From Hemerocallis citrina (Eukaryota; Streptophyta; Magnoliopsida; Asparagales; Asphodelaceae): DNA of 64,000 nucleotides. The notes under the pieces were generated by a model that saw only the letters and a list, made by a program, of their open reading frames with translations, was not told where the DNA came from and ran no database searches. Position numbers and translations under genes: made by a program. The stretch lies in assembly GCA_017893485.1 (NCBI GenBank), contig CM030358.1:252939228-253003227 (forward strand), in the 5' to 3' direction. Every line of letters starts with the position of its first letter. The first letter of the stretch is position 1. This document shows positions 1 through 11,058 of this stretch, in pieces.

Positions 1-528
1 CTTTTGGCAGGTGCAAGAGTCGCTGTCACTATGCTTAATGAAAAATATAGAATATTTGGTGTCATAAAGCAAATTAAAGGTAATTTTTATTTTTTTGGGT
101 ATTGTTTTTATGTCCCCGCCGTTATATTATTATTTATTAATATATATAAAAATACATGCGTGTCTATAAAGGGCCTAATTTTTTTTGCCCAAGGCCTCAA
201 ATACCTCAGGACCGGCCTTGTTTCCACATGTTTCACATTATCTCCCAATACTTCATTCAACATAACTGATCAGTAAAGCATCTTATATATATGGACTTGA
301 AGTCTTGAATTTGAAGGATACGAGCACTTTCACTTCTTTCTGTCCTATTTCTTCTCCATTTCATTTCCTGTAATTTTATAATGAAGTAGCAGTTGACATA
401 TATTGACTCTGAAATTATCTCTTCAACTGCATGAGCTAAAGTTTACTTACATTAATGTTGTTGATCTTTAATCTTGGAAAATGCAGATGGAGAGAGTTTG
501 AAGGATGGAGAAGGTCTAGAAGGAGAAG

Positions 529-684
529 ATGGAACGACAACAGATGGAGAGACAATTTGAAGAGAAGGTTGCATCCATGGTGACAGCCATGTTTTCAGAT
601 TTCCGAGACGAACTCATCAGACCTAGATTTCCTTCCCTGTTTTTTTTGTTTTTTTACTGTTTGTGTATGGGTACATGTTCTTAG
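529..684 (+). pseudogene. Short charged ORF, possible tail of a transposon protein
   Basis: A 51-codon reading frame starts with a Met-Glu-Arg-Gln-rich amphipathic stretch (MERQQMERQFEEKVASM), continues FSDFRDELIRP and then runs into a poly-T tract. The bases just upstream (TTGGAAAATGCAG) look like a splice acceptor, so this may be the last exon of a longer gene that begins outside the window. Glu/Gln/Arg-rich C-terminal coiled coils are common in plant En/Spm-associated transposase proteins, and palindromic repeats typical of DNA-transposon ends lie about 0.6 kb downstream. That link is inference; the fragment is too short to assign. Confidence 0.2.
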
Positions 685-1254
685 ATGTTCATTGTATATG
701 GACAATTATGTGTTTCGATATTTTGTTTTTGGATATTCACTGTACGTGGACAAATAGATGTTACCTCGGTATATATTAATTTTGTCTTTGTTATTGCTCT
801 ATATAAGTGGAAATTATTGATTTTGTTTCAAGGTGAAAGTTTCTATGATTCTATTTATTGTAATTGTATAGGGGCTATTACGGATTTTTAAAAAAAGTTT
901 AAAATATATTTATCGAAGGAGACAAATTCGCCTGTCCCCTATGTTCTTTATATATAGTAGGAACACATAGGAGACAAAAACAATTTGAAAGTCGAAACTG
1001 TTCATTCAAAGCAAAACAGATAGGTAATTGATAAGCCTTGTACCAAAAAAAATTCTCGACATGTATATCTCGTTAGTTGTAGCATGTGAGTGGGCTAAGA
1101 GCACCAGTAGTCCTTAAAACTCAAATTTTGGATATTTAACATTTAAAAATAAAAAATTTAGGTATGAGTTGCATGCATTTAATCTAAATTTTGGGTTTTG
1201 ATTTTAAAACATAGACAGTAGATAAAATCTCGTCCCACAAACTATTTATTTATT

Positions 1255-1510
1255 TATTTTTAAAATTCCTCGGACGTTGAATGATTTCCCGTCCGATGGA
1301 AAAAAATTTTAAAAAAAGGACCGGAAATCATTTCCCATTTGAGCATTTTAGTTTTTTTAAAACAATTTCATCACTGACGGAAAATCATTTCCCGTCCGAA
1401 CAAAAAAAAATTCATTTAAATTGACGAACGGGAAATGATTTCTCGTCCGATCAATTTTTTTAAAAAAATGATCAAATGGAAAATGATTTTCCGTCCGATA
1501 TATTTTTTTT
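1255..1510. repeat. Palindromic GACGGRAAATGATTTCCCGTC repeat cluster
   Basis: About five imperfect copies of a palindromic unit (core GGAAATCATTTCC, flanked by GACG and CGTC) are spaced some 40-60 bp apart and separated by A/T runs. The copies lie near 1272, 1320, 1376, 1423 and 1478 and occur in both orientations. Arrays like this are typical of subterminal regions of plant CACTA-type DNA transposons, where transposase binds. Related units occur again near 2095-2170 and 12670-12760. Confidence 0.5.
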
Positions 1511-1531
1511 AAAAATAGAAGATACGAAAGA

Positions 1532-1935
1532 TGTAATACCCCACAAAATTGAGTTATGACAATTTTGTCATTCGTTGTGACGCACATGTATTGTATACCG
1601 TTACATGTAATATCTGTAACATTATTAAAGTAAATATTTTTACGTATTCGGTATTTCGATTGTTTAGAAATATTTTTCGTCCCCTCGAATTCATTTATGT
1701 ATTGGAATTTATTTTGATCTTCTATTTAATTTTCAGCTCAAATATTTTAATATTTTTTTATTACGTGCAATACACGTGTTGATTGTATCTTTTTCAATAT
1801 TAAAGTCATATATATAACTTTATTTGTTTAATTTAAATGTATGGAAGGATTATATTGGAATAATCCAAACTATGTTTAATTAAGCATAATTTAGGCTACT
1901 GAAAATATACTTTATTTTTTAATAATTGTATACAT
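1532..1935 (+). repeat. Probable truncated 5' part of a Tekay-type LTR
   Basis: The segment starts TGTAATACCCC, like the LTR start of the element at 42047 (TGTAATACCCT). About 230 bp in it has paired ACGTG cores (TTACGTGCAATACACGTG, 1761-1778), as do the other LTRs in the window. A stretch near 1655-1680 resembles the start of the solo LTR at 13280 (TTTCGATT...ATTTTTCG). No right end or target duplication was found, so the limits are approximate and it may be a decayed fragment. Confidence 0.35.
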
Positions 1936-2084
1936 TAAATGTGGGCTAGGGATGGCATTCGGGTATATATTTTGGAAATAGCAAATAGCTCGAACGATGT
2001 AGTCGTCTATACTCAAAAAATGGCTTTTTTTGGATGAAACAAAAGATCATATACCGTTTGAAGATTTGCGTAATCTTTTTTTTT

Positions 2085-2180
2085 AAATAGCGTGAAGGAC
2101 GGCAGATGATCTGCCGTCCCGTAAATTTAAAAAAAGAAAAAATGGTGAAGGACGGCACATCATGTGCCGTCCAACACAAA
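2085..2180. repeat. Palindromic GACGGCA-ATGAT-TGCCGTC repeats left of the CACTA element
   Basis: Two near-perfect palindromes occur here: GACGGCAGATGATCTGCCGTC near 2098, and GACGGCACATCATGTGCCGTC near 2152. They match units to the right of the CACTA insertion (GACGGCATATCATATACCGTC near 12725). The CACTA element therefore appears to have inserted into the terminal region of an older element of this repeat family. Confidence 0.5.
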
Positions 2181-2191
2181 AACCATTTTGT

Positions 2192-2575
2192 CACTACAAA
2201 CCGCACACGCTATAGCGGCGCTTTTACAAGGCTATAGCGGTGTTTTTGGCGCCGTTATAGCTCATAACGACGCTTCTGAAATCGTCGCTAAAAGTACCGT
2301 TAGAACGTGCATTGTTATAGCCATATAGGCTATCGCGGCGTGTTCGGACGCCGCCGCTATAGGGTGTCCACCTATAACGGCGTTGCCAAATCACCGTTAT
2401 AAGAGCGTTTCGTTTTTTAAAAAATAGCTATAGCGGCGCTTTTTCCAAGCGGCGCTATAGCACCATGTTTAAAAAACTAGCGTTGATACCCTGCTGCGGT
2501 GCTGGCCCAGCACCGCGATAGAGGGGACTCAGAAGCTGTAGTACCTATTGCGGCGTTTCGTGATAAACGCCGCGA
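2192..2575. repeat. Left TIR and subterminal repeats of the CACTA element
   Basis: The TIR is at 2192-2219. It is followed by at least eight direct and inverted copies of a roughly 12 bp motif (CTATAGCGGCG, or its variants TATAACGGCG and CGCCGCTATAG). Such arrays are the known transposase-binding subterminal regions of CACTA elements. The motif is itself nearly self-complementary around CTATAG. Confidence 0.8.
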
Positions 2576-4422
2576 TAGGTTTTATTTTTTATTTTTATTT
2601 TTATTTTTTTTGACATTTTATTATAAAATTTTCAATTGAAAAATCCAGTAATTAATCGCATATTACAAATACATTTAATCATATTAAATTTAAATGCAAA
2701 TCAGGTAAATCAATAATATCATAATCAAGAACCAAAAGTCACACATCACAAAAAACAACTCGATAGAAATCAACTCAATAGAAAACAAAATATGTAACAC
2801 ATACAAACTGTCATACAACGAGTATCAAATGTATATGTTGTACAACACTTAGTTATTACAAAACATAGATATAATTCCTACAAAACATTTTTAAAAAAGT
2901 CCAAATTCAACAAACTCAGCAGGGGAGTTTCCTCGTGTGGCCCGCTGTTGCTTCCAATTCCATCGTTATTTTGTCCTAGTGTATGTGCATGACTGGAAAC
3001 CGATGGAATACGCTGGCCCTGTAGAAAAAACATAAATATTTCAGTGAAGTAAATGAGAGGCAACACATACACAGGAATACTTTAGGTGAAATTTACTGAA
3101 TACTTTACTGAAATACTTTAGTGAAATATTCAGACAACACATACACATAAACAGAAACAGAGTAAAGTAAGTATTTATGTTTTTCTGTAAAGTATTTCAA
3201 TAAAGTATTTTCTGGATATGTATGAAATATTTTCTGGATATGTGTATGCATCTCTTTGATGTGTATGTTCCGGATATGAGAGGCAACATCCAGAAAATGC
3301 TTGTGTATTTATGAGAGGCAACATCCAGAAAATGCTTGTGTTCTGGATATGAGAGGCAACATAAATCAAGAAAATGCTTCAGACAAGAGAACCCTGCAAA
3401 ATGCATGAAATTAAATACATACTTATAAACTCCAGAGCATGTAATTGAAATTGCAACATTATGAGTCTCTCAAAAACTATTTTAGGTTGTGCAATTTTCA
3501 CAGGGTAACACTAGTTAAACAATTAAACTCTTAGGATTCTAACCTTTTTTTTTTGCCAAACCACATGGACTCTTCGGACACTTAAACCGTCGTCTCTCTC
3601 TCTCCCGCAACAGCCATTACCAGGCTCTCTCTCTCTCTTCAATTTAAAAGATTTCTCAGCTCAGATACACCAGGTTGGTCTTCTGTCACCCTAAGGTAGA
3701 ATCAATTTCATTTCAATTTGTACCGGTTATTAATATTGTTTGCAAAAATTTGATGTTATTTTAAGAAATGGGTAGCTATTGAAGTACACTTGAAACCCTA
3801 ATAGAAATTATATGGCTACATGACTTGGAATCTTCAGTGAGAATAGAAATTACAAACCGTAGAAGGTTCAATTTCTATTGAAAAAGGTGACTTAGCCATT
3901 CAATTTCAATTGCTATTCATTCACATATCCAATTTGTTCATGTTAAAAAATGCATGTACATGAAAATGTCTATAAGGTAAGGGAGATACGTATGCTCCAT
4001 TTATCCTCCCTTAATAACTGTATGATTTTAGGCTCCTTATTAATATGGTACCTCAACATTGTTTATTATAAACCTGTTGATGAGCAAAAGAATGGTCTTC
4101 ATTTACATGATAAAGATTTCAAATTTGAAGAAAAGCTAATGGCCTACCACTATCTACAAGTTTCTTCACAAGATGAACTGCATACTGCGAAAGATCAAGA
4201 AGATTCAGATATTTTGAATTTCTAGAAGATACTCAAAATTGAAAAAATCCCAGAAAATATATTTCAAAATTGACTTTTTACATTACTTGCTAATTTTTAC
4301 AAGAACATGAGAGCCTAATTCCATAGTGAACAGTATAAACAAAATCAATAATAAATCTTTATACCCAAGTCTCGAGGTATGCTACTACCAATGTGGAAAT
4401 GAAGATGAAGAATGGTGATTAC
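2576..4422. other. CACTA interior without a recognised gene
   Basis: This AT-rich stretch has a T-rich tract near 2582-2615 and a CT-dinucleotide-rich stretch at 3591-3645 that resembles a plant 5' UTR. Short reading frames occur at 2878-3072 (minus) and 3950-4225 (plus), but neither shows a known domain. The minus-strand frame has a CTACAG acceptor-like start near 3020 and could be another captured exon. I could not identify a source gene. Confidence 0.4.
3262..3375. repeat. Short direct repeats (GAGAGGCAACATCCAGAAAATGC type)
   Basis: Three imperfect direct copies contain GAGAGGCAACAT and AGAAAATGCTT with intervening CTGGATATG or TGTGTATT. Each unit is about 35-45 bp. It is a small local tandem array inside the CACTA element. 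Confidence 0.5.
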
Positions 4423-4494
4423 CTCAATCTCGTTCATCAACTTCATCGCCTCAATGATGCAAACAACCTGGCCCTTTTGAATTTTATCTTCAAC
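4423..4494 (-). pseudogene. Captured BCCP exon with the biotin-attachment motif
   Basis: This is a 72 bp exon (24 codons) on the minus strand. It is bounded by a TGCAG acceptor at 4497-4495 and a GAG/GTAAT donor at 4423-4421. It encodes VEDKIQKGQVVCIIEAMKLM followed by NEIE. EAMKLMNE is the signature around the biotinylated lysine of the biotin carboxyl carrier subunit of plastid acetyl-CoA carboxylase, which carries the carboxyl group in the first step of fatty-acid synthesis. The reading frame continues correctly from the exon at 4737-5049 (PFVK, then VEDK). Downstream exons completing the biotinyl domain are missing, so the fragment cannot encode a full carrier domain. The source is a host accB-type gene carried by the CACTA element. 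Confidence 0.85.
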
Positions 4495-4736
4495 CTGCAT
4501 AAGAAAAAAGGAGTAGGTACATATATAATTAGAGACATTCAAAAGTTCAGGCAGAGAGCACACACTTCACAGTATATTTACATAAAAGCATGTGGTAAAC
4601 AATTGTGCACTGGGAACCAAGTACATGACCAATCAACCCACAACAAATTTAATGAGGTTTTAAACATTTGCTGATCAATTTTTGTACACTGCGCATAAAA
4701 GTCAAAATAAAATGGAGGTAACAATACTGTCAATAC

Positions 4737-5049
4737 TTTTACGAATGGCAATTCTCCAGGTGCCGGGGAACGGTAAAACGTTCCAGCCATGGGGCACTTA
4801 AGAGGAGGATGCGATGACTTGGTCCCCTTAGAAGGTGAAGGAAGTGATGCCAGTGGAGCTGATGGAGCTGCTGCAGGTGTGGGATGGGCGGTTGGAGGTT
4901 GAGGTGCAAGCATAGGCAGTTGAGGAGGTTGCATCATAGTAACAGGAGTTGCAGTGGGTGGTTGAGCAAAAGCCTCCTTTTTCCGAATTGTAAGTTCACA
5001 ATCCATATTTTTTAGTTTAAGCTCCATGATGTCTCTTGAATCGACAAGC
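4737..5049 (-). pseudogene. Captured BCCP exon (linker and start of the biotinyl domain)
   Basis: This is a 313 bp minus-strand exon with a TTTTCAG acceptor (to 5050) and an AAA/GTATTG donor (4736). It encodes LVDSRDIMELKLKNMDCELT, then a Pro/Ala-rich hinge, then SSHPPLKCPMAGTFYRSPAP and ELPFVK. That order (an LVDSRDI region, a Pro/Ala linker, then the CPMAGTFYR start of the biotinyl fold) is the layout of plant plastid BCCP. Its first base completes the Lys codon left open by the exon at 10918-11058, so splicing phase is kept even though 5.9 kb, including a Copia element, now separates them. The frame is open throughout, which suggests recent capture or little decay. Confidence 0.85.
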
Positions 5050-5860
5050 CTGAAAATATGTTTTGAAATAAATTTTCTACCTATAGTGCATAAATGTTCT
5101 TCATGGTTCCAGTGATGGAAAATAATATGCAATAAACATTAGTCGCAATAAATTTAAAAATTAAAGCTGCTTCTATGGTGTGCACAAAGCAAGAATTCGG
5201 TATAATTAGGAGCAATGTCACCAGGTTTGTAGTATGTTTCGTTTTGTTCGTGGTACCGGTACAGAATCACGGTGTGTTATGGAAGGTGCAATAAGTGTTA
5301 CCGAAGGCGTAGTGCTTCGGGAAGAGCGACGGAAGAAACCGATAACACTGGTCAGGAGACACGACACGACGTAGGCACTAAAGAGTTGGACATTACTCAT
5401 ATATATATATAGTGTTCTCTATAACGATCTAGCACAGTTGTAAATAAATTTACTAAAATAACTACCGCCGATAACAACTGTAGTCATAATAAAAAAATAT
5501 GAGATCTATGTCCAATAGGTAATAATTCGTAAATGTTTCATATTCAATGCAAAATTACAGAATATGAGAATCAATAGTTATGAAAAAAGTAATAAGATTC
5601 CACAGAACAACTGTGACCAATTTTTAAAAATTGTGTGTATTTGACAGTATTTAAAAAGCACTAGAGAAAGTGTCAGACATGTGTGGAAGGAGTACCTATG
5701 AAGTATTGGAATCTGAAACAGGTTCAGCTCCGTGATAGAAATGTGTGAACTATATTGCAGGTACTTACCAGGATAGGGGCCGAGCAAGAAGTTGTTGAAG
5801 AGAGTAGTATTAAATTAGATATCTGCCAAACTACAATGCCTCGAAACAGGAGATGGAAAG
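5050..5860 (-). other. Captured BCCP intron, part left of the Copia insertion
   Basis: This is the AT-rich stretch between the BCCP exon acceptor at 5050 and the Copia LTR at 5861. The intron resumes at 10678-10917. A short AT dinucleotide run lies at 5398-5411. No separate gene is visible. The GC-richer stretch at 5210-5400 has an open frame on the minus strand without recognisable similarity. Confidence 0.5.
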
Positions 5861-6060
5861 TGTTATGTTATGACCCAAATTGCTCTTAGGGCCCATTGGG
5901 CTTAGTATCTTCATATATGTAATACTTAGAATCAAATGAATACTAATCAACATTTTTGCCCTAATCCTCTCCTCTCTACACAGCCGACATCTTCTTCTTC
6001 CTCTCTTCTCTTCCATCATCTCAAAACCCTAACAATCCAAAACTCAATCAAATCCTAACA
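5861..6060 (+). repeat. Copia 5' LTR
   Basis: It begins TGTTATGTTATG and ends ATCCTAACA, with TG...CA termini. It differs from the 3' copy by GGGCCC/GGGTCC, two changes near ATACTAATC/ATACCTATC, and AACTCAA/AACCCAA. It is flanked on the left by GAAAG. Confidence 0.95.
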
Positions 6061-6063
6061 AAC

Positions 6064-6075
6064 TGGTATCAGAGC
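6064..6075 (+). other. Copia primer-binding site
   Basis: TGGTATCAGAGC starts three bases after the 5' LTR. This is the standard plant primer-binding sequence complementary to the 3' end of initiator methionine tRNA. Confidence 0.9.
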
Positions 6076-6441
6076 CAACACCTCCTCTTCTCCCAGTCCC
6101 TACTCCCGACCACACTTCCGACGACTTCAGACCAGACCCTATCGACCGATCAGATCGCCCCAGATCAGTCCCGATCTTTTCAGTCACCGTCGTCCAGTCC
6201 AGATCTCTCCGGTGGTGTTTCCTTCGTCCAGATCTGGTTGCTGATTGATTCCGGATATCAAGAAGGTTCCTTCGGCTGCTGGTTGATTCCTTCGTCCAGA
6301 TCTCTCCGGTGGTGATTACTTCGTCTGAGTGTTGGAGGAGAAGGATATCAAGAAGGTTTGATTTTGTTTTTGTGATTTAAGTAATCAATTTTTGGGGGAG
6401 AAAATCTTGGTGTTTTGTTGATTTGGGTTCAAGAAATTTGT

Positions 6442-8073
6442 ATGAATATGTCGGGGAAGTATGATATTGAGAAGTATGATGGGAAGACGAGTTTTGCATT
6501 ATGGCAAGTACGTATGGCAGCGATTTTGTCGAGCCAAGGCGTTAAGGATGCCATTTTTGGTCGAGAAAAGTTGATTGATGCGGTGCCGGATAAGAAATGG
6601 AGAGAGATGGATGATAAAGCGCTCTCTATTATCCAATTGTGCTTGAGCGATTCGACATTGCAAGAGGTCCTATCGGAGAAGACCGCTAAGGCTTTGTGGG
6701 AGAAGTTGGAGAACATCTACATGAAGAAGTCCCTCACCAATCGACTGCGGTTGAAGTTGCGCCTCTACACTCTTCGCATGGTTGAAGGTACATCAATTTC
6801 CGATCATATTACGGAGTTTGCATCTATTTTGAATGATTTAAGTAAGATTGATGTTAAGGTGGAGGATGAGGACCAAGCCCTTTTGTTATTATGCTCATTG
6901 CCCGCATCATACAAGGCGTTTAGAGACATGTTGATTTGTAGTAGAGATAAAATTTCTCTAGAAGATGTTAAGAGCAATTTGCAAGCCAAGTTGCACATTG
7001 ATAGTGAGATGACCAATAATGAGAAAGGGAGCCAAGGTGTTGGTTTAGTTGTTGATCGAGGTAGGTCATGGGACCGAAACTCGAAAGATACAAGGACCCG
7101 TTCGAAGTCTAGGCACAAGAATTTGACGTGCAACTATTGTAAGAAGAAGGGACACATTAAGGCCGATTGTTTCAAGCTCAAAAATAAACAAAAGGCGGAT
7201 AGTAAAGGTTCTTCTTCGGAGGAGGCCAATGTGGCTGAATGTGACACGGTTGATACTCTTTGTGTGACAGACACTAATGTTGATGATATGCATTGTTGGG
7301 TGATGGATACGGGTGCTTCGCAACACATGACTCCGAACAGAGATTGGTTTGAGACTTATGAGCCTACGGATGGTAAGGTTCTCATGGAGAACAACAATAT
7401 GTGTAAGGTTGCCGGGATTGGTTCGGTGACAATTAAGTTCCATGATGGAAAGGTCCGAAGGTTGATGGGTGTGAGGCATATACCCGATTTGTCTACGAAT
7501 TTGATTTCTTTGGGGTCTCTTGAAGAAAAGGGGTGTAAGTTCCAAAGTGAAGGTGGAATCCTCAGAGTCTCTAAAGGGGCTCTCACAATCATGAAGGCGA
7601 AGAGAATTGGAACTCTTTATTTCTTACAAGGTTCCACGGTCACGGGCTCGGCTGCCATTGCACGTTCGGGTACTATGTCAGATGAGGAGACTACTAGGCT
7701 TTGGCATATGAGATTGGGGCATATGAGCGAGCGAGGGATGACCATTTTGAGCAAGAGAGGCTTGTTGTGTGGCCAATGCATGGGCAACTTGGAGTTTTGT
7801 GAGCATTGTGTATTTGGCAAGCACAAGAGGTTGAGCTTCTCCACGGCCATTCATTCGACCAAGGGAACACTTGACTACATCCATTCGGATCTTTGGGGAC
7901 CTTCTCGTGAGCCTTCCAAAGGTAATGGTTCTCGTTATATGCTTACTTTCATTGATGATTTCTCAAGAAAGGTTTGGGTTTATTTCTTGAAAGAGAAAGT
8001 GATGTGTTTAGCACCTTCAAAGAATGGAAGTCACTTTTGGAGAACCAAACAGGAAAGAAAGTTAAGAGGTTGA
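6442..8073 (+). pseudogene. Copia gag-protease-integrase (5' part), frameshifted
   Basis: The frame is open from 6415; I prefer the Met at 6442 (MNMSGKYDIEKYDG) because gag homology starts there. In order it contains: a Copia gag (UBN2-type) with FALWQVRMAAIL; a zinc knuckle CNYCKKKGHIKADC; an aspartic protease WVMDTGASQHMT with the DTG active site; a GAG-pre-integrase zinc module (LWHMRLGHMS...CEHCVFGK); and the first integrase aspartate region (HSDLWGPS, IDDFSRKVWVYF). A frameshift near 8000 then diverts it into 24 unrelated residues and a stop. The rest of the polyprotein continues in the next frame from about 7974. It encodes capsid, processing protease and the integrase N-terminus. Confidence 0.9.
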
Positions 8074-10367
8074 GAACCGATAACGGTTTGGAGTTTTGCA
8101 ACCGTGAGTTTGATAATTTTTGCAAGGCTGAAGGGATTGTTCGGCACAAGACGGTGGTCAACACTCCACAACAAAATGGTATTGCAGAAAGGATGAATAG
8201 GACACTACTTGAAAGGTCTAGAAGTATGCTTTCAAATGCGGGCTTGGGTAAGGAGTTTTGGGCGGAAGCCATTAACACATCCTGCTATTTGGTGAATCGA
8301 TCTCCTACCACTTCAATTGAGTTGAAGACACCCGAAGAAGTGTGGTCGGGTAAGACGGCCGATTATTCGAATTTGAGGGTGTTTGGTTGTCCCGCTTATG
8401 TGCATGTGAATGAAGGAAAGTTGGAGCCTAGATCGAAGAAGTGTATTTTTGTTGGGTATCCCAGAAATGTGAAGGGGTATAAGTTGTGGTGTCCCGAATC
8501 ATCCAAGTTCCTCATTTCAAGAGATGTCATTTTCAATGAGTCGGCCATGTTGAAGGCAAATGATGTTGCACCCGAACCGACTATTAAGGAGAATGAGAAG
8601 GTTGAGAAGAAGGTGGAGTTTGAGGTGCCGGTCCAAGAAGGTGATGATTTGATCTCACATGATGATGTCAATTTGGAGGAAGCCCAAGAAGAGGTACAAC
8701 CATATGCATTGGCAAGGGACCGAGCTAGAAGAGAAACAAGACCACCTACGAGGTATGGATACTCCGACTTTGCTTATTGTTTGGCAATTGCAGAGGATGT
8801 GGAGTATTGTGAGCCATCTTCCTACAAGGAAGCCATTTCTTCTAAAGATGCGGCCAATTGGGTTGCCGCTATGAATGAAGAGTTACAATCTTTGCAACAA
8901 AATGAGACTTGGTCTCTTGTGAAGCCTCCCAGTGGTAAGAGGATTGTGGGTTGCAAGTGGGTGTTTAAGAGGAAGATTGATGGCTCAAATCCCGCGGATT
9001 TTCGATACAAGGCAAGGCTAGTGGCTAAAGGGTATAGTCAAGTCCAAGGTGTGGACTTCAATGATGTGTTCTCTCCCGTAGTTAAGCACACCTCCATTCG
9101 AGTTTTGCTCTCTTTGGTGGCAATGAAGGATTTGGAATTGGAACAAATGGATGTGAAAACTGCCTTCTTGCATGGTGATTTGGAGGAGCAGATTTACATG
9201 AGCCAACCGGAGGGTTTTGAGGTTGCGGGAAAGAAGGACCGTGTGTGTCTTTTGAAGAAGTCCCTTTATGGCCTTAAGCAATCACCGCGGCAATGGTACA
9301 AGAAGTTTGACTCATTCATGGTGAGTATTAATTTCCATCGTTCCAATTTTGATAGTTGTGTTTATTTGAAGAAGTTGGATGGTGGGAATTTCATTTACTT
9401 GTTGCTCTATGTGGATGACATGTTGATTGCATCCTCAAACTTGAAAGAAGTTAGGAGGTTGAAAGAGCAACTCAGTTCGGCATTTGAGATGAAAGATTTG
9501 GGGGCCGCCAAAAGGATTCTCGGGATGGAGATCACAAGGGATAGGTCCAAGAGAAAATTATTTCTTTCACAAAAGAGCTTTGCCGAGAAAGTGCTACGCC
9601 GTTTTAGCATGGAGAAAGCGAAAGTTGTTTCAACACCTCTTGCGGCGCATTTCAAGCTTTCGGCCGCTTTAAGCCCAAAATCCAATGATGAGAAGAAATA
9701 TATGGAAAAGGTTCCATATTCGAGTGCAGTTGGGAGTCTCATGTACTTGATGGTGTGCACTCGACCAGACATTGCTCAAGCCGTTAGTGTGGTAAGTAGA
9801 TATCTCTCTTGTCAGGGGAAAGGGCATTGGGAAGCAGTGAAGTGGATCTTCCGCTATTTGAGAGGTACTATTGATGCTTGCTTGGAGTTTGGTAATGGCA
9901 AGAAACTGACGGGCTTTGTGGATGCGGATTTTGCTGGTGATTTGGACAAGAGGCGTTCCTTGACGGGTTATGTTTTTACCCTTGGAGATTGTGCAATTAG
10001 TTGGAAGTCTACACTTCAAGCCACTGTTGCACTCTCAAGCACTGAGGCCGAATATATGGCAATTACTGAGGCTATTAAGGAGGCTATTTGGCTCAAGGCG
10101 TTTGTTGGTGAGATGTCTTCACTTGAGGGTCCTGTTGTGGTGTTTTGTGACAACCAAAGTGCTATTCATTTGACTAAGGACCGCATGTACCATGAGAAGA
10201 CGAAGCACATTGACATTCGATACCATTTTGTTCGAGATGTGATCTCGGAAGGCAAGGTTGCCGTGAAGAAGATTGGTACCGAATCGAATCCGGCCGATAT
10301 GCTCACAAAGCCTCTTCCAATTGCAAAGTTCAAGCTTTGTTCAAGTTTGATGTCAGTTTGTTTCTAG
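7974..10367 (+). pseudogene. Copia integrase-reverse transcriptase-RNase H (3' part)
   Basis: This second frame overlaps the first by about 100 bp and carries the rest of pol. It has the second integrase Asp (RTDNGLEF) and the Glu (NGIAERMNRTLLERSRSML), then the variable linker. The reverse transcriptase begins near WKWVFKRKIDG, with DVKTAFLHGDLEEQIYM, SLYGLKQSPRQWY and the catalytic YVDD (LLYVDDMLIAS). RNase H follows, with DADFAGDLDKRRSLTGY, STEAEYMAI and DNQSAIHL. The 797-codon frame has no internal stop. The domain order IN-RT-RNaseH defines Ty1/Copia. The translation start at 7974 is not a real gene start; the frame belongs to the same polyprotein. Confidence 0.92.
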
Positions 10368-10460
10368 CTAGTTTGAGCTAGTTTTGTTTCTAGCATGTTG
10401 CTAGTTTGTTTTAGGTTATGTTGGTTTTATGTTTTAGTTTGTTTTAGATGCAATTTGGTT

Positions 10461-10472
10461 CAAGGTGGAGAT
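10461..10472 (+). other. Copia polypurine tract
   Basis: CAAGGTGGAGAT lies directly before the 3' LTR. This purine-rich plus-strand primer form is typical of plant Copia elements. Confidence 0.8.
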
Positions 10473-10672
10473 TGTTATGTTATGACCCAAATTGCTCTTA
10501 GGGTCCATTGGGCTTAGTATCTTCATATATGTAATACTTAGAATCAAATGAATACCTATCAACATTTTTGCCCTAATCCTCTCCTCTCTACACAGCCGAC
10601 ATCTTCTTCTTCCTCTCTTCTCTTCCATCATCTCAAAACCCTAACAATCCAAAACCCAATCAAATCCTAACA
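10473..10672 (+). repeat. Copia 3' LTR
   Basis: It has the same 200 bp length and TG...CA ends as the 5' LTR, at about 98% identity. It is followed by GAAAG (10673-10677), completing the target duplication. Confidence 0.95.
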
Positions 10673-10917
10673 GAAAGTTTCATAAATGAAAGGCGAATAG
10701 CTAAGTTGTATCTTGAATGTGTGGAACCATATTGAGATCAATCAAAATTGTCGTTCACACCTCGTATTAACTGATAGTTTTTTATACTTTTCCATTGTGA
10801 CTACTGAAATTAATTGATGAAAGAGAGAAATACCTGCAAACTTTCTAGGAAATTATCTATATAAATAACTAATAACAAAATTCTGGGATCTTAACATATA
10901 AAGTTAAGAGATCATAC

Positions 10918-11058
10918 TTTACAAGATCTGAAACTTCGGCCATGAACGCAGAAAAGTCCATATCTGCAAGAGATTGCTGAGAAGCACCCTCAGTCTTGGG
11001 ACCTTTACCATTTGAAGATGACAATGGAGAGGAATTTGATGAACCATCGGCAGAAGCC
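10918..11058 (-). pseudogene. Captured BCCP exon (Ser-rich N-terminal part of the mature protein)
   Basis: This minus-strand exon encodes ASADGSSNSSPLSSSNGKG, then SQQSLADMDFSAFMAEVSDL and VK. In plant BCCP a Ser-rich stretch is likewise followed by a helix ending near VADLVK and then LVDSRDI. The donor is GTATGATC (10917-10910). The Lys codon is split as AA|G and is completed by the first base of the exon at 4737-5049. The acceptor near 11058 (TTGAAG) is weak, so the 5' limit is less certain. The transit-peptide exon is not seen; the sequence upstream leads towards the ARL1 exons instead. Confidence 0.75.

Larger units (their letters stand above)
5861..10672 (+). mobile_element. Ty1/Copia LTR retrotransposon, nearly intact
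   Basis: It has two 200 bp LTRs, TSD GAAAG (5856-5860 and 10673-10677), a methionine-tRNA PBS, a polypurine tract and a complete gag-PR-IN-RT-RNaseH order. The LTRs differ at about 4 of 200 positions, so insertion was fairly recent. One frameshift in the integrase region near 8000 breaks the polyprotein, so this copy should not move on its own. It lies in an intron of the captured BCCP fragment inside the CACTA element and is sense to the window plus strand, antisense to BCCP. Confidence 0.95.

Noticed and set aside
685..891. Hydrophobic 68-codon frame
   Set aside because: AT-rich sequence gives Phe/Ile/Leu-rich translation by chance, and no supporting context was found.
4578..5132. A single-exon 184-codon gene
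   Set aside because: Only 4737-5049 is coding by similarity to BCCP. The ends read through intron sequence, and splice sites at both sides match the family.
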